A model generated the notes under the pieces. That model was not told the DNA's origin, did no database searches, and worked only from the letters and a program-made list of their open reading frames with translations. The translations under genes were made by a program, and so were the position numbers. From Bacillota bacterium (GTDB lineage: Bacteria > Bacillota > Sulfobacillia > Sulfobacillales > JAIMBI01): a DNA stretch of 64,000 bases. Below, one piece after another: positions 1-7,262 of the stretch. How positions within the stretch are numbered: position 1 is the stretch's first letter; every line of letters starts with the position of its first letter. Location: NCBI GenBank assembly GCA_021846505.1, contig JAJZWV010000011.1:1-64000 (forward strand). The letters are read 5' to 3'.

Positions 1-36
1 TGAACCGTATGCTCTGACCAACTGAGCTACGCCGCC
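1..36 (-). tRNA. Elongator tRNA-Met (partial)
   Basis: Only the 5' part of the tRNA is in the window: acceptor 5' strand GGCGGCG, TA linker, D-arm GCTC/GAGC, 5' side of the anticodon stem, then loop bases T, T, C, A. The anticodon therefore starts CA; the third base is lost at the edge. The 5' half resembles bacterial elongator tRNA-Met (CAT), but Leu or Val are formally possible. It lies 7 bases downstream of initiator tRNA-fMet on the same strand and is probably cotranscribed with it. Confidence 0.8.
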
Positions 37-39
37 GAA

Positions 40-120
<81 letters not shown>

Positions 121-140
121 ATGTGCGTCGCCGCCCACTT

Positions 141-169
141 ATGATAGCGGCCGCGGAGATGAAAGTCAA
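141..169 (-). promoter_or_regulatory. Sigma-A type promoter of the tRNA operon
   Basis: On the minus strand TTGACT (5/6 to consensus) is followed after exactly 17 bases by TATCAT (5/6). The -10 ends about 20 bases before the first base of tRNA-fMet, as expected for a stable RNA promoter. Confidence 0.7.
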
Positions 170-230
170 CGCCTTCTCGCCCGCGCGGGCAGCCGCATGC
201 TCATGACTTTCTTATCTTGCGCCGCGCCGG

Positions 231-258
231 TTGCCGCCAGGACCCAACGTGCTATTAT
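231..258 (+). promoter_or_regulatory. Extended -10 promoter of the 277-507 gene
   Basis: TTGCCG, a 16-base spacer and TATTAT with an upstream TGC (extended -10). The predicted start near 265 leaves a leader of about 12 bases, containing the Shine-Dalgarno GGAGGGAGG at 262-270. Confidence 0.45.
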
Positions 259-276
259 GCCGGAGGGAGGTGTTCC

Positions 277-507
277 ATGGTGAACGCACGGCGACGCATT
301 GGCGGCTTGGAATTCCAAGTGCGCCGCGATGACGGAGGATTTTCTTTTCATGTGAAGGGAGATCCTGACTACTTGGCGCAGCGGGCGGATGTGTTTCGCC
401 GCGTCGACGAGGTGGTGTCGGAGGCGCGCCGGGCCGGCGTCAGCGTGCCAGAAATTCTGGCGTACCTGGCGAGCGGCAAAAAGACCCCCCCGGCCGCTAT
501 GGAATAG
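277..507 (+). CDS. Small protein of unknown function
   Basis: 76 residues, rich in Arg, Val and Ala, without signal peptide or membrane segment. The start at ATG 277 is set by a strong GGAGGGAGG 6 bases upstream. The second half (about residues 36-62) looks helical. Position ahead of the flagellar late-gene cluster invites comparison with FlgM, but I see no FlgM motif. I do not recognise the family. Confidence 0.6.
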   Translation: MVNARRRIGGLEFQVRRDDGGFSFHVKGDPDYLAQRADVFRRVDEVVSEARRAGVSVPEILAYLASGKKTPPAAME

Positions 508-599
508 CTCGCGCTCCAGGATGCACGCGTGGGCTTGGCCCGTGAACAACACGCCGCGCCGCGACGCTTGTTGCTGCGTGGCGCCGCGAGGATGATGCA

Positions 600-842
600 G
601 TGGACAAGCCGGAGCGCATTACGACGGAGGCGGAATACGAAGCAACCCTGGCGCGCATCCGCGCGCTCCAGCAGGCTCTCTTTCAAGCCGGCTCGGGATC
701 GTCGGGATGGTCGCCGAAGGCGCTGGCGCTCAGCGAGGAAATTGACCGGTATGTCGTGTTGGTTCAGCGCTATTGGGATGCATTTGAGCCCAGCGGCCTG
801 GAGTCTGAGATCGAGATGCGGCCGGCAAAGGCCGCCTGGTAG
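600..842 (+). CDS. Spo0E-like aspartyl-phosphate phosphatase
   Basis: 80 residues from a GTG start. The family signature is a short helical hairpin ending in S-x-x-[LI]-D; here it reads LALSEEIDRYVVL at about residues 43-55, preceded by the helix LARIRALQQALFQAG. Spo0E-family proteins remove phosphate from Spo0A~P and delay sporulation; that role is family knowledge. The 3' end overlaps, on the opposite strand, the end of a second Spo0E-like gene. The SD is weak, so a slightly different start is possible. Confidence 0.65.
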   Translation: MDKPERITTEAEYEATLARIRALQQALFQAGSGSSGWSPKALALSEEIDRYVVLVQRYWDAFEPSGLESEIEMRPAKAAW

Positions 843-985
843 CGCTGCAGCAGGTCATCCAGGCGCCGGCTGACAGCCAGCAAATCACAGGATTCCTCCA
901 GGCTCTTGGCATAAGCCCGGGTCAGTTCGCGTCTCCAATACCGTATTTCATACTGCAGCAGCCGCTCGGCCTCTTGCGGGTCCAC
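770..985 (-). CDS. Spo0E-like aspartyl-phosphate phosphatase (second copy)
   Basis: 71 residues. GTG 985 is preferred because AAAGGGGG lies 8 bases upstream; an upstream start at 1033 is open but has no SD. The helix LLQYEIRYWRRELTRAY is followed by LLAVSRRLDDLLQRYQ, which carries the S-x-x-L-D core of Spo0E-type phosphatases. It converges on the other Spo0E-like gene and overlaps its last 73 bases. The two proteins are not close copies, so this looks like an old duplication or two separate acquisitions. Confidence 0.65.
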   Translation of the reverse strand: MDPQEAERLLQYEIRYWRRELTRAYAKSLEESCDLLAVSRRLDDLLQRYQAAFAGRISISDSRPLGSNASQ

Positions 986-1024
986 TGACGTTATCCCCCT
1001 TTGTTCGCTGCACGCCCCCACGTC

Positions 1025-1030
1025 ACTATA
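1025..1030 (-). promoter_or_regulatory. Possible -10 element for the minus-strand Spo0E-like gene
   Basis: TATAGT on the minus strand, preceded directly by TG, about 40 bases ahead of GTG 985. No convincing -35 was found, so support is modest. Confidence 0.3.
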
Positions 1031-1221
1031 CATGAAGTGCCCATGTGCGCTCGAATTTGTATACGCGATTTCTGTATAGACAATTGGGCCGCGCTAGGGC
1101 GGATGCCAATTGGCGCCGTACGCTTGGTGTCCTCCCGCGGCGCGCGGTAGCATGACAGCAAGTGGCCCCATTATTTTTCTCGGCGGTGCCGAGGAGCGCC
1201 GGGGCAGGAGGAGAGGTTGCT

Positions 1222-1617
1222 ATGCGGGTGAGGGCGCGCCGCTCCAGCTGGACGGCAGCGTCGGCGGCCCGGCTCCCCGGGCCGACGCTGCGGAGCGAGG
1301 CCACTGCCTCCCCGCCGCCCGCCTTATGGGCGCGCTACGCCGAGCACGAGCAGGCACTCGCCGACTTGCCCACTGCGGATCGGCTGGCAGCCTTAAAGGC
1401 GGTAGTGCGTGCGCTGGTGCAGGCGGCCATGAGCGGCCGGGCTCCCGAGAGCGAGCCGGTCCTGTCCCGAGGCAGCTTTCGCGTCATGGTGCGGGTGGCC
1501 GCCGTGGAGCGGGAAATGGGAGGCGTGACCCTGCAGGCGCTGGCCGGGAAAACCGGCGTGGAGGTGCTGCGGCGGCTGGATCACCTGCGTGGCCTGCTGC
1601 TGGACTTGTTTTGCTAG
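1222..1617 (+). CDS. YaaR-like protein (DUF327)
   Basis: 131 residues. ATG 1222 follows AGGAGGAGAGG. The C-terminal helix with RRLDHLRGLLLDLFC matches the typical end of YaaR/DUF327 proteins (GEI-RGLLLDLY), and the middle (LAALKAVVRALVQAAM) fits the same helical family. Function is not established; the genes often accompany flagellar or sporulation genes in Bacillota. It is the first gene of a plus-strand series continuing to flgN, flgK and flgL with short gaps, so probably one operon. Confidence 0.6.
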   Translation: MRVRARRSSWTAASAARLPGPTLRSEATASPPPALWARYAEHEQALADLPTADRLAALKAVVRALVQAAMSGRAPESEPVLSRGSFRVMVRVAAVEREMGGVTLQALAGKTGVEVLRRLDHLRGLLLDLFC

Positions 1618-1660
1618 CCAGCCGCCAATGCGTGTGGATGTGTGCGAAGGAGGCGGCCGG

Positions 1661-2002
1661 ATGGGCAGCGCCATAGGACCCGAAGGCTTGCCGGCCTTGG
1701 TGGCCACCCTGCGCAGCCTGACCGAAGACAAGATTGAGGCCACCTTGGCGCGCGACCCCATGCGGCTCGAGGAGTTGCTGCAGCAGGAGTCGGCCCCCCT
1801 GCTGGCGCTCCGCCGGCTGGTCTCGCTGGCCGACACCCTGCCCGCCGCTGCTCGCGAGGACTTACAGCGCGATGTGAGCCGCTGGCAGGAGCGCACCGAG
1901 TATCTGCGCCATCTCCTGGAGACCCAGCTGGGCTATGTCGATTTTGCCCGCTTTGTGCTGGGGGTGCGGGATGTCGCTCGCCGGGTTGACGAATCAGTGT
2001 AG
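1661..2002 (+). CDS. flgN: Flagellar export chaperone FlgN
   Basis: 113 residues, almost wholly helical and acidic, with ATG 1661 after AAGGAGG. FlgN proteins hold the hook-filament junction proteins FlgK and FlgL in the cytoplasm before export. Sequence similarity in this family is low, but length, helical pattern (LVATLRSLTEDKIEATLA; LLQQESAPLLALRRLV) and position immediately upstream of flgK make the call reasonable. Confidence 0.75.
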   Translation: MGSAIGPEGLPALVATLRSLTEDKIEATLARDPMRLEELLQQESAPLLALRRLVSLADTLPAAAREDLQRDVSRWQERTEYLRHLLETQLGYVDFARFVLGVRDVARRVDESV

Positions 2003-2037
2003 GAGCGCCAGGGGGAAGCGGAGGGAGCGGAACGGCG

Positions 2038-3456
2038 ATGGGATTTGTCATGTTGAATATTGCATCCCGCGCGCTGGCGGCCCAGCAGTTGGCCATGGAC
2101 GTCACCGGCCAAAACTTGGCCAACGCCACCACGCCCGGGTACCAGCGCCAGCAGGTGGTGCTGACCGACCCGCCGCCAGTGCTGCTGCCGGGCACCGGCA
2201 GCCAGCCCAATTACGTAGGGCAGGGGGTGACGGTGTCCCAAATTACCCGCGTGTCCAACGCGTTTCTCTCCCGGTCGGTGCGGGCGCAAACCAGCCAGGC
2301 GGGATCGTGGTCGGCGATTGACACGGCGCTGGCGCAGCTGCAGCCGCTTTTTGCCGAGCCCTCGTCGACGGGCTTGGCCGAGGCCATGAACAGCTTTTTT
2401 GCCGCGTGGCAAACCGTCTCGCAAAATCCGACCAGCCTGCCCGCCCGCACGGCCCTCTTGGGCCAGGCGCAGCAGCTGGTCAGCAATTTTCAGGGGCTCG
2501 CTCAGCAGCTGGTTAACGAGCAAAGCAACTTGGACCAGTCGGTCTCCACCCAAGTGGGCCAAATTAATCACTTGGCCGCCCAGCTGGCCACGGTCAACCA
2601 ATCCATCGCGGCCGCCACCGGCACGGGCAGCACGCCCAACGACCTGCTGAACCAGCGCGGCGAGCTGCTGAACCAGCTGGCCAAGCTGGCCAATATCAGC
2701 TACGCCGTCAACCCCAATGGCTCGGTGGACGTGTACTTGGGCAGCCAAGCCTTGGTGCTGAACCACACCACCTACACCCTCACCACCCGCTTCAACGCGG
2801 CCACCGGCGTGCATGATGTCGTGTTTCAAAACGGCGCGGTGCCGAAGCTGTCGTCTGGGTCGCTCTACGGCACCCTGCAGGTGCGCGGCATCAGCCAAGG
2901 CAGCACACTGGTGGGCGACATTCCCACCTATCTCCGGCGCCTCAACACGCTCGCGACCGGGTTGGCGACCGCAGTGAACCACCTGCAGGCTTCCGGGTAT
3001 GGGTTAGGCGGCACCTCACCGACGGGACTGCCGTTCTTCACCAATGCGGGGCTGGGTGCCGGCGGCCTGGCGGTCAACCCCACGCTGCTGGCCAACCCCA
3101 ACTTGGTCGCGGCGGCGTCGGCCCCGTCCGCGCCCGGCAATGGCAGCAACGCCTTGGCCATCGCGGACCTGGCCCAAACCCCGGTGGCGCTGGGCGGCAC
3201 CTCGTCCACACTGGCCAGCTACTGGACTAGCTTGGTCAATCAAGTGGGGCTGGACGGGCAAAGCGCCTCGCAGCGCAGCACCACGGCGACCAACACCCTC
3301 TCGGACTTGAACTCCGCTCTCCAAAGTCAGGTGGGGGTGAACCCGGACCAAGCGTCGGCGAACCTCATTCAGGAAGAGCAAAGCTACCGCGCGGCGGCTC
3401 AAGTCATCACGACGGAGCAGTCCACCATGGACGCGCTCCTGGCGGCGGTTGGGTAG
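2038..3456 (+). CDS. flgK: Flagellar hook-associated protein 1 FlgK
   Basis: 472 residues. The N-terminus has the axial-protein signature (ASRALAAQQLAMDVTGQNLANATTPGYQR) shared by rod, hook and junction proteins. The C-terminus ends in a coiled-coil (LNSALQSQVGVNPDQASANLIQEEQSYRAAAQVI) that packs against it. FlgK is the first junction zone between hook and filament. SD GGAGGGAGCGG precedes ATG 2038; ATG 2050 is an alternative. It is followed by flgL. Confidence 0.95.
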   Translation: MGFVMLNIASRALAAQQLAMDVTGQNLANATTPGYQRQQVVLTDPPPVLLPGTGSQPNYVGQGVTVSQITRVSNAFLSRSVRAQTSQAGSWSAIDTALAQLQPLFAEPSSTGLAEAMNSFFAAWQTVSQNPTSLPARTALLGQAQQLVSNFQGLAQQLVNEQSNLDQSVSTQVGQINHLAAQLATVNQSIAAATGTGSTPNDLLNQRGELLNQLAKLANISYAVNPNGSVDVYLGSQALVLNHTTYTLTTRFNAATGVHDVVFQNGAVPKLSSGSLYGTLQVRGISQGSTLVGDIPTYLRRLNTLATGLATAVNHLQASGYGLGGTSPTGLPFFTNAGLGAGGLAVNPTLLANPNLVAAASAPSAPGNGSNALAIADLAQTPVALGGTSSTLASYWTSLVNQVGLDGQSASQRSTTATNTLSDLNSALQSQVGVNPDQASANLIQEEQSYRAAAQVITTEQSTMDALLAAVG

Positions 3457-3503
3457 GATTGGCCAGGATTCGTCCGCCGCACGGAGTCGAAAGGAGTAAG
3501 GCG

Positions 3504-4373
3504 ATGCGCATCACCCCGGAAATCGTGTCACAAAATCTCCTCACGGCGCTCAACAATACGGAGCAGCGTCTGTCCATGCTGGAGGCAGAGGCGGCCACGG
3601 GCAAAGCCTTTCAGGTGCCAAGTGACCACCCCGGCCGCGTGGCCCAAAGTTTGTCGCTCACCAACAGCTTGGCGCTCGTGTCCCAGTACCAGTCGGCCGG
3701 CCAGGCTGCGACCTCACAGCTCAATGCCGCCGACGCGGCGCTGTCCCAAGTGCAGCACATCCTCATCCAAATGCAGTCCACGGCCGTGGAGGGCGCCAAC
3801 GCCACCCAAACCGCCGCCGATGAGGCGGCGCTGGCCAAGACGGTGGACGCGGCCATCACCGGATTGGAGGGCTTGGCCAACAGCCAGTTCAATGGCCAAT
3901 ACCTGTTTGCCGGCACCAACAATCAAACCCCGCCCTTGAACACGGCGACCGGCGCCTGGACCGGCAATCCCGCCGCCATCACGTTCCAGATTGGGTCCAA
4001 CACCACGGTTGCCGTCAACGTGGATGGGGCGACGCTGTTCCCCCGCCTGCTGGCCGACTTAAAGTCGCTGACGGCGGCGTTGGCGAGTGGACCCAATCAG
4101 GTGCAAGCCATGATTCCCGCGCTGCAAAGCGATCTCACGCTCGTGTCCAACGCCCGCGCCAGCGTGGGAGCCCGGCTGGACTTGGTCAACCAGCAGTCGT
4201 CGCAGCTGACCTCGCTGTCTGCCACCCTCCAGAAAAACTTAAGTACGGCCGAAGGTGCCAACATGGCCAGCGTCGCGACGCTCTTAGCCCAAGAGGAGCA
4301 AGCGTACCAAGCCGCCCTGCAGAGCGGCGCACAGATTCTGCCGCTGTCGCTGCTGAACTTCTTAAAGCCATGA
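3504..4373 (+). CDS. flgL: Flagellar hook-associated protein 3 FlgL
   Basis: 289 residues. The flagellin-like N-terminus begins MRITPEIVSQNLLTALNNTE and contains a TGKAFQVPSDHP motif (residues about 32-43); the C-terminal helix NMASVATLLAQEEQAYQAAL is typical. FlgL forms the second junction layer between FlgK and the flagellin filament. AAAGGAGTAAGG sets ATG 3504; a longer reading from 3459 has no homologous residues. Confidence 0.95.
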   Translation: MRITPEIVSQNLLTALNNTEQRLSMLEAEAATGKAFQVPSDHPGRVAQSLSLTNSLALVSQYQSAGQAATSQLNAADAALSQVQHILIQMQSTAVEGANATQTAADEAALAKTVDAAITGLEGLANSQFNGQYLFAGTNNQTPPLNTATGAWTGNPAAITFQIGSNTTVAVNVDGATLFPRLLADLKSLTAALASGPNQVQAMIPALQSDLTLVSNARASVGARLDLVNQQSSQLTSLSATLQKNLSTAEGANMASVATLLAQEEQAYQAALQSGAQILPLSLLNFLKP

Positions 4374-4383
4374 CCGCACGGAA

Positions 4384-4396
4384 GGAGGTGGCCTCC
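4384..4396 (+). promoter_or_regulatory. Hairpin that pairs the fliW Shine-Dalgarno sequence
   Basis: GGAGG-TGG-CCTCC forms a 5-bp stem with a 3-base loop. The left arm is the fliW ribosome-binding site and the last base of the right arm is the first base of the proposed CTG start. It could lower fliW initiation; no experimental basis is available here. Confidence 0.4.
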
Positions 4397-4851
4397 TGCG
4401 CCTGATGACACGCCACTGGGGCACGGTGGAGGTGCCGGACGACCGCGTCGTGACGCTGACCGAGCCCCTGCTGGGCTTTCCCGAGCAGCGGCGCTTTGTG
4501 CTGCTGCCAGCGGGGCCCACCTCGCCGTTCATCTATCTGCAGTCGGCCGACGACCCCACCCTGGCTTTTGTGGCCATCGATCCGCTGGTGCTGGTGCCGG
4601 ACTACGAGGTGCCGCCGGCCGAGGCGGCCGCCTACGGCTCCCCGGACGAATGGGCCGTGCTGGTTCTGTGCACCATCACCGCCAGCGAGCGCTCGGCCAA
4701 CCTGCGCAGTCCCTTAGTCATTAATCGGCGGACGCGTGAGGGCGGCCAGGTGGTGCTGTCGCTGCCGTACCCGTTCCAGCATGCTCTGTCCCGGTCCTCA
4801 TCCCAGTCCCTGGCGCCCGGGCAGGAGTCCGGCCGCGGCGAGAGGGGGTAG
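4396..4851 (+). CDS. fliW: Flagellar assembly factor FliW
   Basis: FliW binds flagellin and, when free, binds and inhibits CsrA, coupling flagellin translation to export. The motif run LLGFPEQRRFVLLP, the F-I-Y-LQS stretch and SPLVINRR are diagnostic. A CTG start at 4396 gives 151 residues and an N-terminus MRLMTRHWGTVEV that aligns without gap to FliW N-termini of the form M-x-I-x-T-x-x-x-G. It also places the strong AGGAGGTG at normal distance. The first ATG, 4405, would lose three aligned residues and sits 17 bases from the SD. csrA follows after 4 bases. Confidence 0.93.
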   Translation: MRLMTRHWGTVEVPDDRVVTLTEPLLGFPEQRRFVLLPAGPTSPFIYLQSADDPTLAFVAIDPLVLVPDYEVPPAEAAAYGSPDEWAVLVLCTITASERSANLRSPLVINRRTREGGQVVLSLPYPFQHALSRSSSQSLAPGQESGRGERG

Positions 4852-4855
4852 CGCG

Positions 4856-5134
4856 GTGCTGGTGCTGACGCGCAAGCGCGGGGAAGCCGTGGTCATTGGG
4901 GATGACGTGGTGGTGCGGGTGCTGGAGGTCACCGGCGACGCCGTGCGGCTCGGCATTGACGCCCCGCGGGCCATCGGCGTGCTGCGCGAGGAAATTTGGC
5001 TCGCCACGCAGGCGAACCGGGATGCGGCGGCGGCGCCGGCCCCGGACCAACTGCCGGACATGGGTCCCGCCCGGGGCTCCAGCAACGCCGCGGCCCTTAC
5101 TCCTCCGACAGCGCCTCCGAAAAAATCTCCGTGA
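4856..5134 (+). CDS. csrA: Translational regulator CsrA
   Basis: 92 residues from GTG 4856, four bases after the fliW stop and behind GAGAGGGGG. MLVLTRKRGEAVVIGDDVVV is the canonical CsrA start; GDAVRLGIDAPRAIGVLREE completes the domain by about residue 48. CsrA binds GGA motifs in hairpin loops of mRNA and in Bacillus represses flagellin (hag) translation. The tail after residue 60 is longer than usual and rich in Ala/Pro. Its 3' end overlaps fliN of the opposing operon by 38 bases. Confidence 0.97.
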   Translation: MLVLTRKRGEAVVIGDDVVVRVLEVTGDAVRLGIDAPRAIGVLREEIWLATQANRDAAAAPAPDQLPDMGPARGSSNAAALTPPTAPPKKSP

Positions 5135-5489
5135 TCTTGACGCCAAAATTTTCGCCGGCCACCACCACTTCGCCATGGGCCACCAAGCGGCCGTTCAGAT
5201 ACACGTCCACGGGGTCGGCGTACGCCTTGTCCAGCTCCACCACCGCACCGGGGCCCAGCTCCAGCACCTGCCGCACGGGAAGCCGGGTGCTGCCCAGCAC
5301 CACCTGGACCTCCAGCGGCACATCCAAAATGAATCCCAGCGCCGCCGTCCCGCTTTTGGCCGCCGGCCGCTGAGGGCCCTCCAGTTCGGCAAATTCCACC
5401 GGCCGCACGGACGCGGTCGGCTCCGCCGCTTCCTCGTCCACCAGTGCCGCCAAATCTTCCGCCGTGAGCTTAGTCGCCCGCTTGCTCAT
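5097..5489 (-). CDS. fliN: Flagellar motor switch protein FliN
   Basis: 130 residues starting MSKRATKLTAED. The C-terminal SpoA domain (about residues 45-125) contains FILDVPLEVQVVLG, LELGPGAVVELDKAYADPVDVYLNG and GENFGVKITEI, which are typical of FliN. FliN forms the base of the C-ring with FliM. The CheC-like phosphatase half found in FliY is absent. The gene starts 20 bases inside the 3' end of fliM, indicating coupling. Confidence 0.96.
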   Translation of the reverse strand: MSKRATKLTAEDLAALVDEEAAEPTASVRPVEFAELEGPQRPAAKSGTAALGFILDVPLEVQVVLGSTRLPVRQVLELGPGAVVELDKAYADPVDVYLNGRLVAHGEVVVAGENFGVKITEIFSEALSEE

Positions 5490-6450
5490 CTCCCACCTCT
5501 TCCTGCTGCTCCTTGTCCGCCTCCCCGCGCCGCGCCGCACCGGCTGTGGAGCCCTGCCGGCCCAGGACCCGCACGGCGCGCTGCCCGCGCCTCTGGCCCG
5601 CGACGGCCTGAAACTTGACCAGGCCGCCCAACTCCACGTCCAAAGGATCGTCGTGCCGGCGGTCCAGGACAATCACATGGCCTACGCCAATTTGACTAAA
5701 TTCCTCCAGCGACAGCCGGGCGTGGCCCAGCACCACCCGGAGCGCAACCGGGGTCTCTGCCACCTGCTCATGCATCGCCGACGACGGCTGGCTCGGCTTG
5801 TCCTCATCTTCGCGGTTCCACCCGTGCGTGGCGACGGCTTGAGCCAAGGGGCGAATCGTGGCGTACGGCCAAATCAGCTGAAACGTGCCCCGCTGCCCCT
5901 CCTCGAGGGCCATCTCAAACCGGCTGACCACCACCAGGTCGCCCTGCCCCACAATCTGGGTGAACACCGGGTTGAACTCAGTGCCCTCCAGGCGGATGGA
6001 GAACGCGCGCGCCGAAGCCCAGGACTGCGCGTATAGCCCCAGCAGGCGCTGGGCAAAGCGGCCAAATACCGCCTGCTCAATTTCCGTGAGAGGGCGTGAC
6101 GCGCCCTGAGCCAGCCCCGGTCCCCCCAGCGCCTTGTCCACCACCACCAGCGCCAAGTCTGCGTCAAAGCGCATCAGCGCGGTGCCAGACTCCGGAGGAT
6201 GGGAAAAGACGTTGAGAACCGAGGGCACCGGCGTCGTCTCCAAAAATTCTTCGTACGGCACCTGCTCCAGCCCCAAAAACGCCACTTCCGCCTGTACCGA
6301 GTGGAGATACGCCGTCAGCAGGTTGGACACAGCACGGCAGAAGCCATCCGACACCAATCCTATGGCTTCAACCTGCAATTTGTTGAGCTGGTAGGGCCGT
6401 CGGAAGTCATAGGGGCGCAGCACGTGAGACGATCCCTTGATTACCGGCAC
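5470..6450 (-). CDS. fliM: Flagellar motor switch protein FliM
   Basis: 326 residues from GTG 6450 with GCAGGAGG upstream. Contains LRPYDFRRPYQLNK near the N-terminus, the CheC-like middle domain (about 40-220) and a C-terminal SpoA domain (RVVLGHARLSLEEFSQIGVGHVIVL). FliM is the part of the C-ring that binds CheY~P. The usual extreme N-terminal CheY-binding peptide (LSQxEIDALL) is not present: the protein starts directly with PVIKGSSHVLRPYDF. The C-terminal tail is Arg/Gln/Glu rich. Confidence 0.95.
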   Translation of the reverse strand: MPVIKGSSHVLRPYDFRRPYQLNKLQVEAIGLVSDGFCRAVSNLLTAYLHSVQAEVAFLGLEQVPYEEFLETTPVPSVLNVFSHPPESGTALMRFDADLALVVVDKALGGPGLAQGASRPLTEIEQAVFGRFAQRLLGLYAQSWASARAFSIRLEGTEFNPVFTQIVGQGDLVVVSRFEMALEEGQRGTFQLIWPYATIRPLAQAVATHGWNREDEDKPSQPSSAMHEQVAETPVALRVVLGHARLSLEEFSQIGVGHVIVLDRRHDDPLDVELGGLVKFQAVAGQRRGQRAVRVLGRQGSTAGAARRGEADKEQQEEVGDEQAGD

Positions 6451-6500
6451 CCCATGTCCACTCCTCCTGCCACTCGCGGCATCCCGCTCTGCTTCTTCAC

Positions 6501-6797
6501 TTAGTCCCGCCGGTCCACCAGCACCGGCGCGGCGGCCGGCCGCTGCCCGCGGTGCATACCCGACAGCCGGACAATTTCCGCCTCCAGGGCAACGAGCCGC
6601 GCACCCAAAAGCTCCCGAAGCGCTTGGTGCGCCCCCCAATATTCATCCGCCCACTCGGCTGGGCATGGACCGGGCGCGGGCTCTCGCCGCGCCATGAGCG
6701 CCCGCACCCGCAGCCAGTCCCCCGATGCGGCGGCGGCCACCTGCTCGCGGGTGATGGCCAGCAACTGGGCCCAGCAGGCTTCAGGGCTAGCCTGCAA
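6501..6797 (-). CDS. Possible FliT-like flagellar chaperone
   Basis: 98 residues from TTG 6797, overlapping the end of fliS by 11 bases. Predicted helical throughout (CWAQLLAITREQVAAAA; LRELLGARLVALEAEIVRL). Position directly after fliS in a fliC-fliD-fliS series is that of fliT, the FliD chaperone, in many bacteria. The assignment rests on place, size and helicity, not on a motif. Confidence 0.45.
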   Translation of the reverse strand: MQASPEACWAQLLAITREQVAAAASGDWLRVRALMARREPAPGPCPAEWADEYWGAHQALRELLGARLVALEAEIVRLSGMHRGQRPAAAPVLVDRRD

Positions 6798-7203
6798 AGT
6801 CTACGGCCCGCGGCGGCGCGCCGCCGGCCGCCGCTCCCACCACATCCGCCTGCCCCATGCGCCGAAACCCATCGGCCAGTTCCCGAAGAATCGGAGACAC
6901 CTCAGCCAGCGGGGCCGGATCCTTGCGCCAATTGCTGTCCCGGAGCCGCCGCACCCCAAAGTCCAGCAGCCGCCGGACATTGGGAGTCGGAGGCCAGGCC
7001 GGGTTCAGCGCGCCCATCACGGCGTGGAGGGCATCCTGGCTCTCCGTGAGGGCGACGTGCGCCGCTTCCAGCTCTCCCGCCGCCAGGGCGGCCTCCGCCT
7101 GGCCCACTCGCCGCAGCACGCCCTCCAGCGCAAACACCACCAAGCCCTGCGGCGACAGGGTGCGGACCGACATTTCCCGCCATCGCGTCAGTTCGGCTTC
7201 CAT
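6787..7203 (-). CDS. fliS: Flagellar export chaperone FliS
   Basis: 138 residues. The core LSPQGLVVFALEGVLRRVGQAEAALAAG followed by THE-like helix ALTESQDALHAVMGALNP fits FliS, which caps the C-terminus of flagellin before export. ATG 7203 is chosen because AAAGGA lies 8 bases upstream; TTG 7209 is too close. It sits between fliD and the fliT-like gene. Confidence 0.85.
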   Translation of the reverse strand: MEAELTRWREMSVRTLSPQGLVVFALEGVLRRVGQAEAALAAGELEAAHVALTESQDALHAVMGALNPAWPPTPNVRRLLDFGVRRLRDSNWRKDPAPLAEVSPILRELADGFRRMGQADVVGAAAGGAPPRAVDFAG

Positions 7204-7262
7204 CGGCAAAATCCTTTCTAGGCTCCGTCGCTTCGGGGAATTCAGCTCCGATCCGCCCGCGG

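Noticed and set aside
277-507. FlgM anti-sigma-28
   Set aside because: Right place for a small regulator near flgN-flgK, but residues do not match the FlgM C-terminal helices.
1933-2982. 349-codon minus-strand frame opposite flgK
   Set aside because: Shadow of flgK; Arg/His-rich repeats such as QVHVHRAIGVDGV come from the Ala/Asn-rich opposite strand.
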